Positions 57,814 through 64,000 of a DNA stretch of 64,000 bases are shown piece after piece. A model generated the notes under the pieces. That model saw only the letters and a program-made list of their open reading frames with translations. It searched no databases and was not told the origin of the DNA. The DNA is from a virus, in the IMG/VR virus record IMGVR_UViG_3300036893_000049, positions 21,260-85,259 of that record. The stretch is one strand, 5' to 3'. Position numbers and translations under genes: made by a program. The stretch's first letter is position 1; the number at the start of each line of letters is the position of its first letter.

Positions 57814-57992
57814 TCCCCACCCGCCCGCGCGAACAACGCGACAACCGCCCGAGCCTGCCGGTCAAGCCGATCGACATATTTTCGCAATCGCAGTATTTCG
57901 GCGGCGCATTCCCTGGGACTCGCGTTGCGGAAACCTCCGGCGCTGTCTGGCTTCCACCAGATGCCGAATTTGAACTCGTCATCGTCAGTCAT
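57810..57992 (-). CDS. Small acidic protein, 60 aa
   Basis: I choose the ATG giving MTDDDEFKFGIWWKPDSAGG, after GCGAGG. The C-terminal half is a helix with ECAAEILRLRKYVDRLDRQA. An ATG 21 bases upstream is the alternative. Confidence 0.6.
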   Translation of the reverse strand: MTDDDEFKFGIWWKPDSAGGFRNASPRECAAEILRLRKYVDRLDRQARAVVALFARAGGE

Positions 57993-58173
57993 GGCCGCCT
58001 CGCGGGTCTTCATCCGTTGATCGTTTCGGGACCTGACCGCCTCGCAGATATGTGTCGGAACCAGTCTGTTTCGTCCAGTCGTCTGGTTGCCGGTAGACTT
58101 CTTTGCGCTGTTCGGCTGTCAATTTCTTAAACCTCGCGGCTCGCTTTTGACCGCCTCTTGGGCGTTTAGTCAT
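57985..58173 (-). CDS. Small basic protein, 62 aa
   Basis: MTKRPRGGQKRAARFKKLTA: Lys/Arg-rich N-terminus and a helix, likely nucleic-acid binding. Coupled through ATGA to the small membrane gene upstream. Confidence 0.6.
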   Translation of the reverse strand: MTKRPRGGQKRAARFKKLTAEQRKEVYRQPDDWTKQTGSDTYLRGGQVPKRSTDEDPRGGHD

Positions 58174-58292
58174 GGTCGGTGCTCCCACCGCCATCGTTTG
58201 TACGCGGCGACCATATCCTGCATGAGACCAACGAAAATACCGCCCGCCGCACCCGCGAAGAAACAGCTGAAGATAAGTAATACCTCGGTCAT
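58170..58292 (-). CDS. Tiny membrane protein, 40 aa
   Basis: MTEVLLIFSCFFAGAAGGIF with AGGAGGGGCG before the ATG. One membrane segment (residues 3-25), then a basic tail YKRWRWEHRP. Overlaps both neighbours. Confidence 0.6.
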   Translation of the reverse strand: MTEVLLIFSCFFAGAAGGIFVGLMQDMVAAYKRWRWEHRP

Positions 58293-58771
58293 AATTCGCC
58301 CCTCCTGATCCGTTCAAACACTGTTACCAGATCGGAAAATGTCAGTTCCGCACCGCCATTCTCCGGGCCGCCATGTATCGCGTGAATGCTGTCGCCGATC
58401 CCGATAAGGGGTTTGGCTCTGCGGCAATCTATGTATTTCCAGATTCTGTCCACGGCGGCGCGGTAGTGGGCCTCCTCGGCATCGCGGACAAGCCGGGCGG
58501 CGGCGGCGGCTTCCTCCCCCCGCTCCCACTCTACCTCTGCTTCACGCGCTTTCGCTATGTCGTCGGGATCGACGGAGAGGTAGACAGAACCCCCACTGAT
58601 TCGGCGGCCATTCGCGCGGTGATACAGACCAGCCATCACCGTCAGCCGTTTCGGCGTTGCCTTCTGGACGGATGCAAGCCGATAAAACGGTTCGAGGCCG
58701 CCGTAGCATGAGAATATCATCGCGACCGGGTCACCCTGTTTCAGATCGTTGAGGTTCATTGGTTCAGCCAT
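58289..58771 (-). CDS. Hypothetical protein, 160 aa
   Basis: From MAEPMNLNDLKQGDPVAMIF with GGTGGAGAA upstream. A beta domain (residues 10-65), then a helical acidic part (ERGEEAAAAARLVRDAEEAH), then a short C-terminal domain. Not recognised. Confidence 0.65.
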   Translation of the reverse strand: MAEPMNLNDLKQGDPVAMIFSCYGGLEPFYRLASVQKATPKRLTVMAGLYHRANGRRISGGSVYLSVDPDDIAKAREAEVEWERGEEAAAAARLVRDAEEAHYRAAVDRIWKYIDCRRAKPLIGIGDSIHAIHGGPENGGAELTFSDLVTVFERIRRGEL

Positions 58772-58958
58772 CGGTTTTCTCCACCTCGACAACCTGCCCG
58801 CCACATCCGATCCGATAGTTCCGCGCCAGACGGGTGAAGTCGCGCGCCGTCGCGTAGGCGTCCGGTGAACCTGCCTTGCTCAATGCGCTGACATAACGCC
58901 AGGCGTCCGCGATCTCCTTCGCGGTTGGGCGGACGGTTGGGGCGGGAAGGGTGGTCAT
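58764..58958 (-). CDS. Small hypothetical protein, 64 aa
   Basis: From MTTLPAPTVRPTAKEIADAW with GGGGGAAG upstream. Helical; FTRLARNYRIGCGGQ near its end. Unknown. Confidence 0.6.
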   Translation of the reverse strand: MTTLPAPTVRPTAKEIADAWRYVSALSKAGSPDAYATARDFTRLARNYRIGCGGQVVEVEKTDG

Positions 58959-59155
58959 GGCTTCCCCCGATATTCGCTTGAGAAATCGCCATTGGGTCCG
59001 CAACAGCCGTGCATCACGCCCATCGCGACCGCCAGAGCGGTGTTGCGCTTGCTTTCATCGCTGGCGGCTCTCCCTATCCCGATGACAGTTTCAACGGCAA
59101 CGCCAAGCGCCAGGCCCATCCGAACATCATCAGCACCTTTTTGTCCGGATTTCAT
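58955..59155 (-). CDS. Small helical protein, 66 aa
   Basis: ATG in ATGA overlap: MKSGQKGADDVRMGLALGVA. Two weakly hydrophobic helices (GLALGVAVETVIGIGRAA, TALAVAMGVMHGCCGPNG). May sit at the membrane. Confidence 0.6.
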   Translation of the reverse strand: MKSGQKGADDVRMGLALGVAVETVIGIGRAASDESKRNTALAVAMGVMHGCCGPNGDFSSEYRGKP

Positions 59156-59379
59156 GGCAATCCAATCCCAAACAATGCACAAATCTCATTCGCTATTTGC
59201 AATTCCTGGCGCCTGTTTTCCAATGGCGTTTTTGGTGGCCCTTGCGCGGATTCATGCTCCATAACGGCAAGGTTTTCATAAAGAACCGCGCGCACTCGCG
59301 CCAACGGACTGTCGGCACGGCATGCGGCAAGGATTTCTTCATCAGTCATCGTTTTGATGATTCTGCTACGTTGGATCAC
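59152..59379 (-). CDS. Small hypothetical protein, 75 aa
   Basis: GTG after AAGGAGGCAGCC, giving MIQRSRIIKTMTDEEILAAC; an internal ATG is possible. Helical, acidic, with ALYENLAVMEHE-type text (actual AVLYENLAVMEHES). Unknown. Confidence 0.6.
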   Translation of the reverse strand: MIQRSRIIKTMTDEEILAACRADSPLARVRAVLYENLAVMEHESAQGPPKTPLENRRQELQIANEICALFGIGLP

Positions 59380-59533
59380 CGGCTGCCTCCTTCTCCGCCC
59401 GCCACATCTCCATCCGCGCGATCTTCTTCAACGCGATAGCCAGTTCCTCCAACCGCGCGGCGGCGAGCGAACCGGGCACACAGGCGCGGGATATGGCCAG
59501 CAGGCGGTCGATGCGGGTCTGGGTGGGGTTCAT
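59366..59533 (-). CDS. Small helical protein, 55 aa
   Basis: MNPTQTRIDRLLAISRACVP; ends with a charged helix. Overlaps the previous and next genes. No family seen. Confidence 0.6.
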   Translation of the reverse strand: MNPTQTRIDRLLAISRACVPGSLAAARLEELAIALKKIARMEMWRAEKEAAGDPT

Positions 59534-59715
59534 GGTTTTACCTCAATCGTAACGCCAGGGCTGTCGACATCGACGGAAACGGCAATTAACCTGGCGGACT
59601 TGTGCCCGTGGCGCCGTAAGTCTCCCTTCATGTCTTCCAGGACATCGATGATCTCCGTCTCAGCAAGGCCAGTGATCTGTTCGATCGTTAAGAAGTTTGG
59701 GTTGGCGGTCGGCAT
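59530..59715 (-). CDS. Small hypothetical protein, 61 aa
   Basis: Starts at the ATG in TAATG overlap: MPTANPNFLTIEQITGLAET. A helix then a beta strand pair (SARLIAVSVDVDSPGVTIEV). The first five residues resemble the start of the next upstream gene (MPTAD). Confidence 0.6.
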   Translation of the reverse strand: MPTANPNFLTIEQITGLAETEIIDVLEDMKGDLRRHGHKSARLIAVSVDVDSPGVTIEVKP

Positions 59716-60047
59716 TACTCCGTTTCCTTCCATCCAATTATCTCCGCGACGGCGCGCAGAGTCGCCGGGTCCCGGCATCTCAGAATCATGTCTGAGATTC
59801 GGTAAACATTCGCATGCAACCAGCAGTCGGCATCAACTTCAGTGGCGGTTTTTGCATTGGCTTTCAGGGTTTTGTTGGGCCAGCCATCGAGAATCCAGGA
59901 GCGCGATGTCTGGCCGACAACCTTGCATTTCCGCCAATGTTCGCGATAGATCGGGGCACCCGTAGCGCGGCCATCCGAGCCATTTGCGTAGACACGGCGA
60001 TTTGCGTCGAAGACGTAGACAAATTCTGGGGAATCGGCGGTCGGCAT
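59715..60047 (-). CDS. Hypothetical protein, 110 aa
   Basis: MPTADSPEFVYVFDANRRVY with CGGAGAGATTG before. An N-terminal beta meander (EFVYVFDANRRVYANG and SWILDGWPNKT) and a helical C-terminus. No family identified. Confidence 0.65.
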   Translation of the reverse strand: MPTADSPEFVYVFDANRRVYANGSDGRATGAPIYREHWRKCKVVGQTSRSWILDGWPNKTLKANAKTATEVDADCWLHANVYRISDMILRCRDPATLRAVAEIIGWKETE

Positions 60048-60286
60048 CACAATCTCTCCGTCTCGCGGTGCAGCAACCGCACCAGTTCGTTCGTGATCCC
60101 GTTCGGCAATGTCTCCGGCGCGGGATGGATCGTGAAATTATCCGGCTCGGTGCGCTGTTCCGCCTGCGCCTGTTCGAGCGTGTAGCGCCCGGCATCGAGC
60201 GTGGTCTTCGTGTACCCGGACCAGCGCGGGCGGTAGTAGTAGTTGCCTTTTCGGATCAGGTATCCGGCGTATCCTTCACGAGCCAT
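60047..60286 (-). CDS. Small hypothetical protein, 79 aa
   Basis: MAREGYAGYLIRKGNYYYRP: a Tyr/Arg-rich short beta unit like AP2-type arms, then a charged tail. Overlaps both neighbours. Role unknown. Confidence 0.6.
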   Translation of the reverse strand: MAREGYAGYLIRKGNYYYRPRWSGYTKTTLDAGRYTLEQAQAEQRTEPDNFTIHPAPETLPNGITNELVRLLHRETERL

Positions 60287-60663
60287 CACTCCCTCCCCTC
60301 CAACATCGCATACCGCATCATAAACTCGTCAATCAGCGACATGACCCCACGCTTGATCCCGCGCTTGATTTCTGGCGTCACATAGGCGGGTGTGGTCACT
60401 AAGGTTCGCGCCAGGATTTGCACGCATACAAGTACCACGGAACGCCTGGTCATCTGGTTCGATCTGATCAGATCGTTGATCGCGGCAACCACTTTGGCGA
60501 CCTCGGCATCGGACGCACCCTCCCTGATAGTATCGGCCCATACCTGGTCTTCGATCCCGGCGATCATCGCTTCGTGCGTATCCTTGATCTTCACGCCATT
60601 GCAACCAAAAAAACGGAGAGATTTGGCGATGGCGGCGTAGATGTGGGCAGGGGGGATGGCCAT
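60286..60663 (-). CDS. Helical protein, paralogue of next gene, 125 aa
   Basis: MAIPPAHIYAAIAKSLRFFG. The first 45 residues (AHIYAAIAKSLRFFG, then DTHEAMIAGIEDQVW) closely match the gene at 60663-60881, so one arose by duplication. The remainder is a helical extension (ASDAEVAKVVAAINDLIRSN) with a basic end. Confidence 0.65.
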   Translation of the reverse strand: MAIPPAHIYAAIAKSLRFFGCNGVKIKDTHEAMIAGIEDQVWADTIREGASDAEVAKVVAAINDLIRSNQMTRRSVVLVCVQILARTLVTTPAYVTPEIKRGIKRGVMSLIDEFMMRYAMLEGRE

Positions 60664-60881
60664 CAAAACACCCTCCCCATCGCTTCCGCCCGGTCAATGC
60701 ATTCCTGCAACTGGCCTTTCGCAAACAGGCCGATGACGCCGTGCGGTATTTCGATCCCGGCGATCATCGCTTCGTGTGTTTCCTTGATCTGGTCCGGACG
60801 CACGTCATTGTAACCAAAATCACGGAGAGATTTGGCGATGGCGGCGTAGATGTGTGCGCGGGTGGTTGGGCGGCGCATCAT
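60663..60881 (-). CDS. Small helical protein, paralogue of previous gene, 72 aa
   Basis: MMRRPTTRAHIYAAIAKSLR, then ETHEAMIAGIEIPHGV: clear paralogue of the neighbouring gene, here with a short C-terminus. GGAGAAA directly before the start; an ATG nine bases up is also possible. Confidence 0.65.
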   Translation of the reverse strand: MMRRPTTRAHIYAAIAKSLRDFGYNDVRPDQIKETHEAMIAGIEIPHGVIGLFAKGQLQECIDRAEAMGRVF

Positions 60882-61105
60882 TTTCTCCATACCCGCAGAC
60901 CGCTCTCGACAGAGCGAATGCGAATTTTGATCTTTGACCTAGAGGCCTCGTAATATATGCTCTCGCGAAGCCTGGTCCGGTTTTTCTCGTCCGCGAGAAC
61001 GAGAAAACTATCGCCCGGCTCCATTTGACTGAAGGGATATTTTTCCGGCTTTTTCTTGCCTTTGATGGGCGAAACAGGGATGCCTTTTTCGATTTCGTAT
61101 GTCAT
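60878..61105 (-). CDS. Hypothetical protein, 75 aa
   Basis: MTYEIEKGIPVSPIKGKKKP. The block YPFSQMEPGDSFLVLADE is common to a small phage protein family of unknown role, as is a basic C-terminus. GAGGAAAG stands upstream. Confidence 0.7.
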   Translation of the reverse strand: MTYEIEKGIPVSPIKGKKKPEKYPFSQMEPGDSFLVLADEKNRTRLRESIYYEASRSKIKIRIRSVESGLRVWRK

Positions 61106-61341
61106 CAGAAACTTTCCTCTTCCTCGGCCGGGATGTTCAGGTTGGCGGCGGGTGGGGCGGGGAGGGGTTGCCAGTGGGTGGCATCGCCGGGCTGGAATAC
61201 ACGCTGCACCTTCGGCGGTTCGCATCCCCGTCCGTTGCAGTCCGGGCACTCGCCGCGGTCCGTTTGCAGATAAGGGTCATCGGGTTGCGGGTCCGAACGC
61301 ATTAAGCGACCGTCAACGCAGGTATAGGTCCGAGTGTCCAT
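61105..61341 (-). CDS. Small zinc-knuckle protein, 78 aa
   Basis: Starts at the ATG of a TGATG overlap: MDTRTYTCVDGRLMRSDPQP. CPDCNGRGC near residue 34 is a half zinc knuckle. The tail is Pro/Ala/Glu-rich. There is no separate ribosome binding site, so it depends on coupling to the short upstream frame. Confidence 0.55.
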   Translation of the reverse strand: MDTRTYTCVDGRLMRSDPQPDDPYLQTDRGECPDCNGRGCEPPKVQRVFQPGDATHWQPLPAPPAANLNIPAEEEESF

Positions 61342-61403
61342 CAGTGATGCCATAGCAAAACCGTCGTCTTGTTCGGTGCCGTGCTGATATCCTGCCAATC
61401 CAT
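61341..61403 (-). CDS. Truncated WQDISTAP-type peptide, 20 aa
   Basis: MDWQDISTAPNKTTVLLWHH with GGAGATGACA before the ATG. The text matches the beginning of a longer family of phage proteins starting W-x-x-I-x-T-A-P-K and stops early. It may be a truncated gene now used as leader peptide for the zinc-knuckle gene. Confidence 0.4.
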   Translation of the reverse strand: MDWQDISTAPNKTTVLLWHH

Positions 61404-61405
61404 TG

Positions 61406-61627
61406 TCATCTCCTCCGCGTCACCGGCTTGCGAAGTTCCACGATCACCGCGACCACGATAATGATGGCAATGATCGCGAGCGCCACGGCGAAACCGCCCC
61501 ATAACGGCGCGAGAACCCACCACCAGGACCAATCAATATAGCCGGTCAGTTTTAGGGCGACGAACAGAACACCGAAGTAACCGACAACTCCGATGCCACC
61601 GCAAGATGCGTTATTCTGTGTACTCAT
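61406..61627 (-). CDS. Transmembrane Fragile-X-F-type protein
   Basis: 73 residues from MSTQNNASCGGIGVVGYFGV with CGGAGGATAAG before. LKLTGYIDWSWWWVLAPLWG and hydrophobic segments match the small phage family often annotated as transmembrane Fragile-X-F. Two membrane segments and a basic end. Role unknown. Confidence 0.75.
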   Translation of the reverse strand: MSTQNNASCGGIGVVGYFGVLFVALKLTGYIDWSWWWVLAPLWGGFAVALAIIAIIIVVAVIVELRKPVTRRR

Positions 61628-61628
61628 C

Positions 61629-61877
61629 TTATCCTCCGGTGGTCGCGCCACCCGTTGTGTGGTGGGTCGTTCGCGGCACCTCATTCACAAGCCCGGCGAG
61701 CGAGTCGGCATATGCCTTCGCGTCGGAAAGACTGGCGAATGGCAATGAATAAAAAACCGAGCCGCATGTGATGGCGCAATAAGCGGTATCGTGGCCGATT
61801 GCATTATATGGGCTGATCTCCCTCACATTCGCCAGGTCGATCCAGGTTCCGTTGGGTAACTTGTGAAGCGGTTGCAT
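61629..61877 (-). CDS. Small hypothetical protein, 82 aa
   Basis: MQPLHKLPNGTWIDLANVRE after GGAGGAGAGAAAC. A short beta unit (GTWIDLANVREISPY) and YCAITCGSVFYSLPFASL. This resembles small phage proteins with a KOW-like or PH-like fold. Thr/Gly tail. Confidence 0.65.
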   Translation of the reverse strand: MQPLHKLPNGTWIDLANVREISPYNAIGHDTAYCAITCGSVFYSLPFASLSDAKAYADSLAGLVNEVPRTTHHTTGGATTGG

Positions 61878-61918
61878 GTTTCTCTCCTCCGCGCTTCGGC
61901 GCTGGTGTTCGGGTCGGG

Positions 61919-62182
61919 TCAGGCGGCTTTCCGGCGGAGATTCGCCGGATAAATGCGGGCATACAGAATCTCGCGATTGTCCCGATCCCGCCCCGTCACG
62001 ACCGAGATGTGCGGATGTTCGCGCTCCGGAAACGCCAGCGCGCAAAACTGGTGGTTTTCCCCCGGAACAGCGAGCGAACCGCACCAGAGCCAGCCTTCGT
62101 TGGTTCGCGTCGCCGCGATGGCCCACCGTTCGGTAAGGTCGCTTATGCTTCTGAGTTTCACATCGGTTTGTATGCGTGCCAT
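61919..62182 (-). CDS. Small hypothetical protein, 87 aa
   Basis: MARIQTDVKLRSISDLTERW with GGAAGGAAAACG before. Beta-rich (GWLWCGSLAVPGENHQFCAL) with a basic end. First gene of the leftward early run, so near its promoter. Confidence 0.65.
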   Translation of the reverse strand: MARIQTDVKLRSISDLTERWAIAATRTNEGWLWCGSLAVPGENHQFCALAFPEREHPHISVVTGRDRDNREILYARIYPANLRRKAA

Positions 62183-62416
62183 CGTAACGTTTTCCTTCCG
62201 GCCGCCCCTCGCGAGGCGTCTGGTTCGTTTGGGGTGGGTTACGCCGCCACGTCGAGGAGACGGCGACCCATGGGTCATTCGGTCATCTCGCGCCTCCTGG
62301 GTTCGGGTGGCGACGAGAGGGAGATTGGCACGGGACGGCGGGGAAGGCAATAAGAAAATCGCTTAGTGCGAAAAATAGTTGTTGACCGCGACCAGGACAC
62401 CCTATAGAAAGGGGCC
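62183..62416. promoter_or_regulatory. Divergent early control region
   Basis: Separates the leftward small-gene run from the rightward HTH gene. TTGACC (62382-62387) and TATAGA (62403-62408) with 15-base spacing may be the rightward promoter, followed by AAAGGGG and the ATG. No clear leftward pair could be fixed. No gene is supported here. Confidence 0.5.
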
Positions 62417-62623
62417 ATGAACACACCGATCCATCCCTTGCGCCGATGGCTCTTTGAGCATCAAGAGACGTTGGCAGAGTTCGGCAAACGCGCGGACCTT
62501 GCGCCCAGCTTTCTGTCCGAGATTATGACCGGCAAAAAGCGTCCATCCCTGGACGCCATCGACAAAATCACCGCGGCGACCGCGAAGGCTATCACCGCAA
62601 ATGATTTTCAGGAGTCCGCGTGA
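62417..62623 (+). CDS. Cro/CI-type HTH repressor-like protein
   Basis: 68 residues. LAEFGKRADLAPSFLSEIMT, then GKKRPSLDAIDKIT is a classic XRE helix-turn-helix. At this size it resembles Cro or short repressors. It probably binds the divergent region before it and controls the early genes. It is coupled to the next gene. Confidence 0.8.
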   Translation: MNTPIHPLRRWLFEHQETLAEFGKRADLAPSFLSEIMTGKKRPSLDAIDKITAATAKAITANDFQESA

Positions 62624-62961
62624 TGCCCTCCGGTCTCCAGCGTGCGCGGGATGCCGCCAAGGTAACCGAAGTGCCACTGAGCGAACGGCAAGCGAAATGT
62701 CTCGCCACATTATCTGATATGTCGCTGCCCTGGGGCGAATACTGCCTGTCGTTTCGCGTGATCGAGATAGATGCCGGAATGAACCGGATTGACGTAAAGC
62801 GATCAGTTCGCGCGTTGGCTCGGAAAGGGTTTGCCGAATTCCATAATGGCCTGACGACCGAGGACGGCAGTTTTGCCGGAGCAGGCTATTGTATAACGCC
62901 CGCGGGACTGGCGCGAGACGCCATCGCCCGTGAGCCCACGCCAGACCAGGGAGGCGCGTGA
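62623..62961 (+). CDS. Winged-helix-like protein, 112 aa
   Basis: MPSGLQRARDAAKVTEVPLS, from the ATG in TGATG overlap. RVIEIDAGMNRIDVKRSVRA, LARKGFAEFH, then a wing (GLTTEDGSFAGAGYCITPAG) fit a winged-helix DNA-binding fold, common in phage replication or regulatory proteins. Confidence 0.65.
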   Translation: MPSGLQRARDAAKVTEVPLSERQAKCLATLSDMSLPWGEYCLSFRVIEIDAGMNRIDVKRSVRALARKGFAEFHNGLTTEDGSFAGAGYCITPAGLARDAIAREPTPDQGGA

Positions 62962-63476
62962 TGATCCTCACCGAACACTGGTGCCCCGCATCACTCGCCG
63001 CGATGTTCCCGGCGGTTCAGGCCAGCGCCCTGTGCAGTGACGCGATACAGCGAGCGGACGAACCAGAGTATATCGGGATCGAGAAATTCCGTCACGGTAT
63101 GTCGGTGATCGCCTGCTTATCCGCGGGTCCACATACCGATCATGATTCTCCGCGTTATACCGCGCTTTGGATCGTTCGATCTCACGGCCACAAGATCGGC
63201 GTGTCGGACACGCGGCCCGGGGATTTGCGGGTTGTAAAGCATCGCCGCCCACGCAATCGCGCGGAATACGATGCTGTCACTGGCGAGATCGCGGTGCTCG
63301 ACACACATTCGCTACATTGGCTTCTCCCCGGAGATGGTGTGTTCGCGGCAGTCGCATCGGTGTGGGATCGGATGCCCGGAGTCGAAGACGTTGAGGCGCG
63401 GTTTGCTGCGTTGGGGATCGCGGCTGATAATCTGAATCTCGTCTTCGAGGCGGTTATGCCGCCAGGGAAGGCGTAA
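62961..63476 (+). CDS. Hypothetical protein, 171 aa
   Basis: MILTEHWCPASLAAMFPAVQ. The middle HGMSVIACLSAGPHTDHDSP, then ALWIVRSHGHKIGVSDTRPG may be a cupin-like or dioxygenase-like beta core (His-x-Asp), but the pattern is incomplete. Coupled to the preceding gene. A terminator follows. Confidence 0.55.
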   Translation: MILTEHWCPASLAAMFPAVQASALCSDAIQRADEPEYIGIEKFRHGMSVIACLSAGPHTDHDSPRYTALWIVRSHGHKIGVSDTRPGDLRVVKHRRPRNRAEYDAVTGEIAVLDTHSLHWLLPGDGVFAAVASVWDRMPGVEDVEARFAALGIAADNLNLVFEAVMPPGKA

Positions 63477-63554
63477 CCCCATTGGCTGGTCCTCTCCGTT
63501 CCAGCCGATCCGCGCGAGGCAGCGGGAGTGCCTTACGTTTCCTCCCTTAAACTT

Positions 63555-63589
63555 CCCGGCGGCTGGTTCGCTGGCCGCCGGGGTTCTTT
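63555..63589 (+). terminator. Intrinsic terminator after HTH operon
   Basis: Perfect stem CCCGGCGGC / GCCGCCGGG (63555-63563 with 63574-63582), ten-base loop, then GTTCTTT. It ends the three-gene rightward unit. Confidence 0.65.
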
Positions 63590-63674
63590 GGAAGATAGAT
63601 CGTGGAATACGCCGCAGGTCGCGGGGCCACAGACGAACTCTTAACCCCGGCGCCATCAACGAAAGGACCGAACG

Positions 63675-63962
63675 ATGCCCAATCTCCCCGCGGGCCGGAT
63701 CATCGAAATCAAATTCGAGTTTCGGCTTCCCGTTGACGCGACAAACGAAGAAATCGCGGAATGGGTGTCGTTCGCGACGGGCTCCGGCACGATATCGCTC
63801 GCCAATCCGTTATACGGTCGCCTCCTGGAATACTGGGATAAGCGCCCCGTGCTAACCGACACCTTCACGCAAGGGCGTGAGGTTGAGACCAATCGCCGCG
63901 CGTTACCTGGCGGCGTGACGGTTGTCGATGTTCAGTATGTTCGGGAGCGTGCCACGAATTAA
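63675..63962 (+). CDS. Hypothetical protein, 95 aa
   Basis: MPNLPAGRIIEIKFEFRLPV after GAAAGGACC. The first half (EIKFEFRLPVDATNEEIAEW) is a common phage pattern of a strand and helix; the C-terminus is beta. Function unknown. A further ATG at 63998 with CAAGGAAACC marks the start of a gene that runs out of the window. Confidence 0.65.
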   Translation: MPNLPAGRIIEIKFEFRLPVDATNEEIAEWVSFATGSGTISLANPLYGRLLEYWDKRPVLTDTFTQGREVETNRRALPGGVTVVDVQYVRERATN

Positions 63963-64000
63963 CCCCGGCGTTCGCGCCATAACACAAGGAAACCACGATG

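Noticed and set aside
1-64000. Integrase, attachment site, or DNA replication genes
   Set aside because: None is recognisable in the window, so whether the phage is temperate cannot be settled; the HTH and AlpA-like genes are only hints.

Overview
The window looks like a large part of the genome of a contractile-tailed (myovirus-type) bacteriophage or prophage of a GC-rich alphaproteobacterium. The evidence is dense packing with ATGA, GTGA and TGATG start/stop overlaps, a full packaging-head-tail-baseplate gene series, many small unknown genes, and no host housekeeping genes. No DNA polymerase, helicase or integrase is visible, so the full genome is probably larger than 64 kb. The host order cannot be read directly. 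An Acetobacteraceae-like host is only a guess from codon and GC style.

Layout. (1) 1-3852: leftward small genes, including HTPGPW-type proteins and a Cys-rich DnaJ-like zinc protein. (2) 4092-5560: a ribbon-helix-helix (RHH) type gene translationally coupled to an intact TnpB nuclease, with four TATTGCGC repeats upstream. (3) 5643-13807: small and large terminase, a reversed three-gene cassette (8529-8970), a DUF1073-type portal, a Mu-F-like head protein, and an unusual Nudix-DUF2213-coiled-coil fusion. (4) 13811-20941: head decoration, a DUF2184-like major capsid, connectors, tail sheath and tube. (5) 20938-24559: a tail chaperone with an eight-T slippery run and a -1 frame extension, a tape measure with a lytic transglycosylase domain, and baseplate hub genes. 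(6) 24776-35433: baseplate spike, gp25-like wedge, J-like and I-like proteins, a Gly-rich adhesin, then three fibre-like proteins with Sec signal peptides, the last with a possible SGNH-like C-terminus. (7) 35466-38125: small membrane genes, an AlpA-like HTH gene, tRNA-Thr(CGT), hairpins and terminators.

(8) 38124-42738 is the most unusual part: a leftward operon with RtcB RNA ligase, a tRNA-like RNA with good acceptor and T arms but no normal anticodon arm, a COG3541-type nucleotidyltransferase, and several unknown genes. Two unknown genes have long arrays of the pentamer GTGNN (CACNN on the transcribed strand) directly before their ribosome binding sites. The array-bearing operon faces a control region with three consecutive perfect palindromes, followed by a second RHH gene, an HNH nuclease and a second intact TnpB. 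I infer a phage-borne RNA repair or counter-defence island.

(9) 44959-51566: holin, endolysin, lipoproteins, a PAPS-reductase-like PP-loop enzyme, DUF2283 and DUF5678-like proteins and many small genes. (10) 51575-54930: a segment bounded by inward-facing 46-bp near-identical inverted repeats, holding an ISXO2-like transposase, a DUF6471-like gene, a membrane protein and two unknown genes. (11) 54961-62182: a long leftward run of about 29 tiny coupled genes, probably early accessory genes. (12) 62417-63962: an HTH repressor-like gene and three further rightward genes, divergent from the early run and forming the likely control switch.
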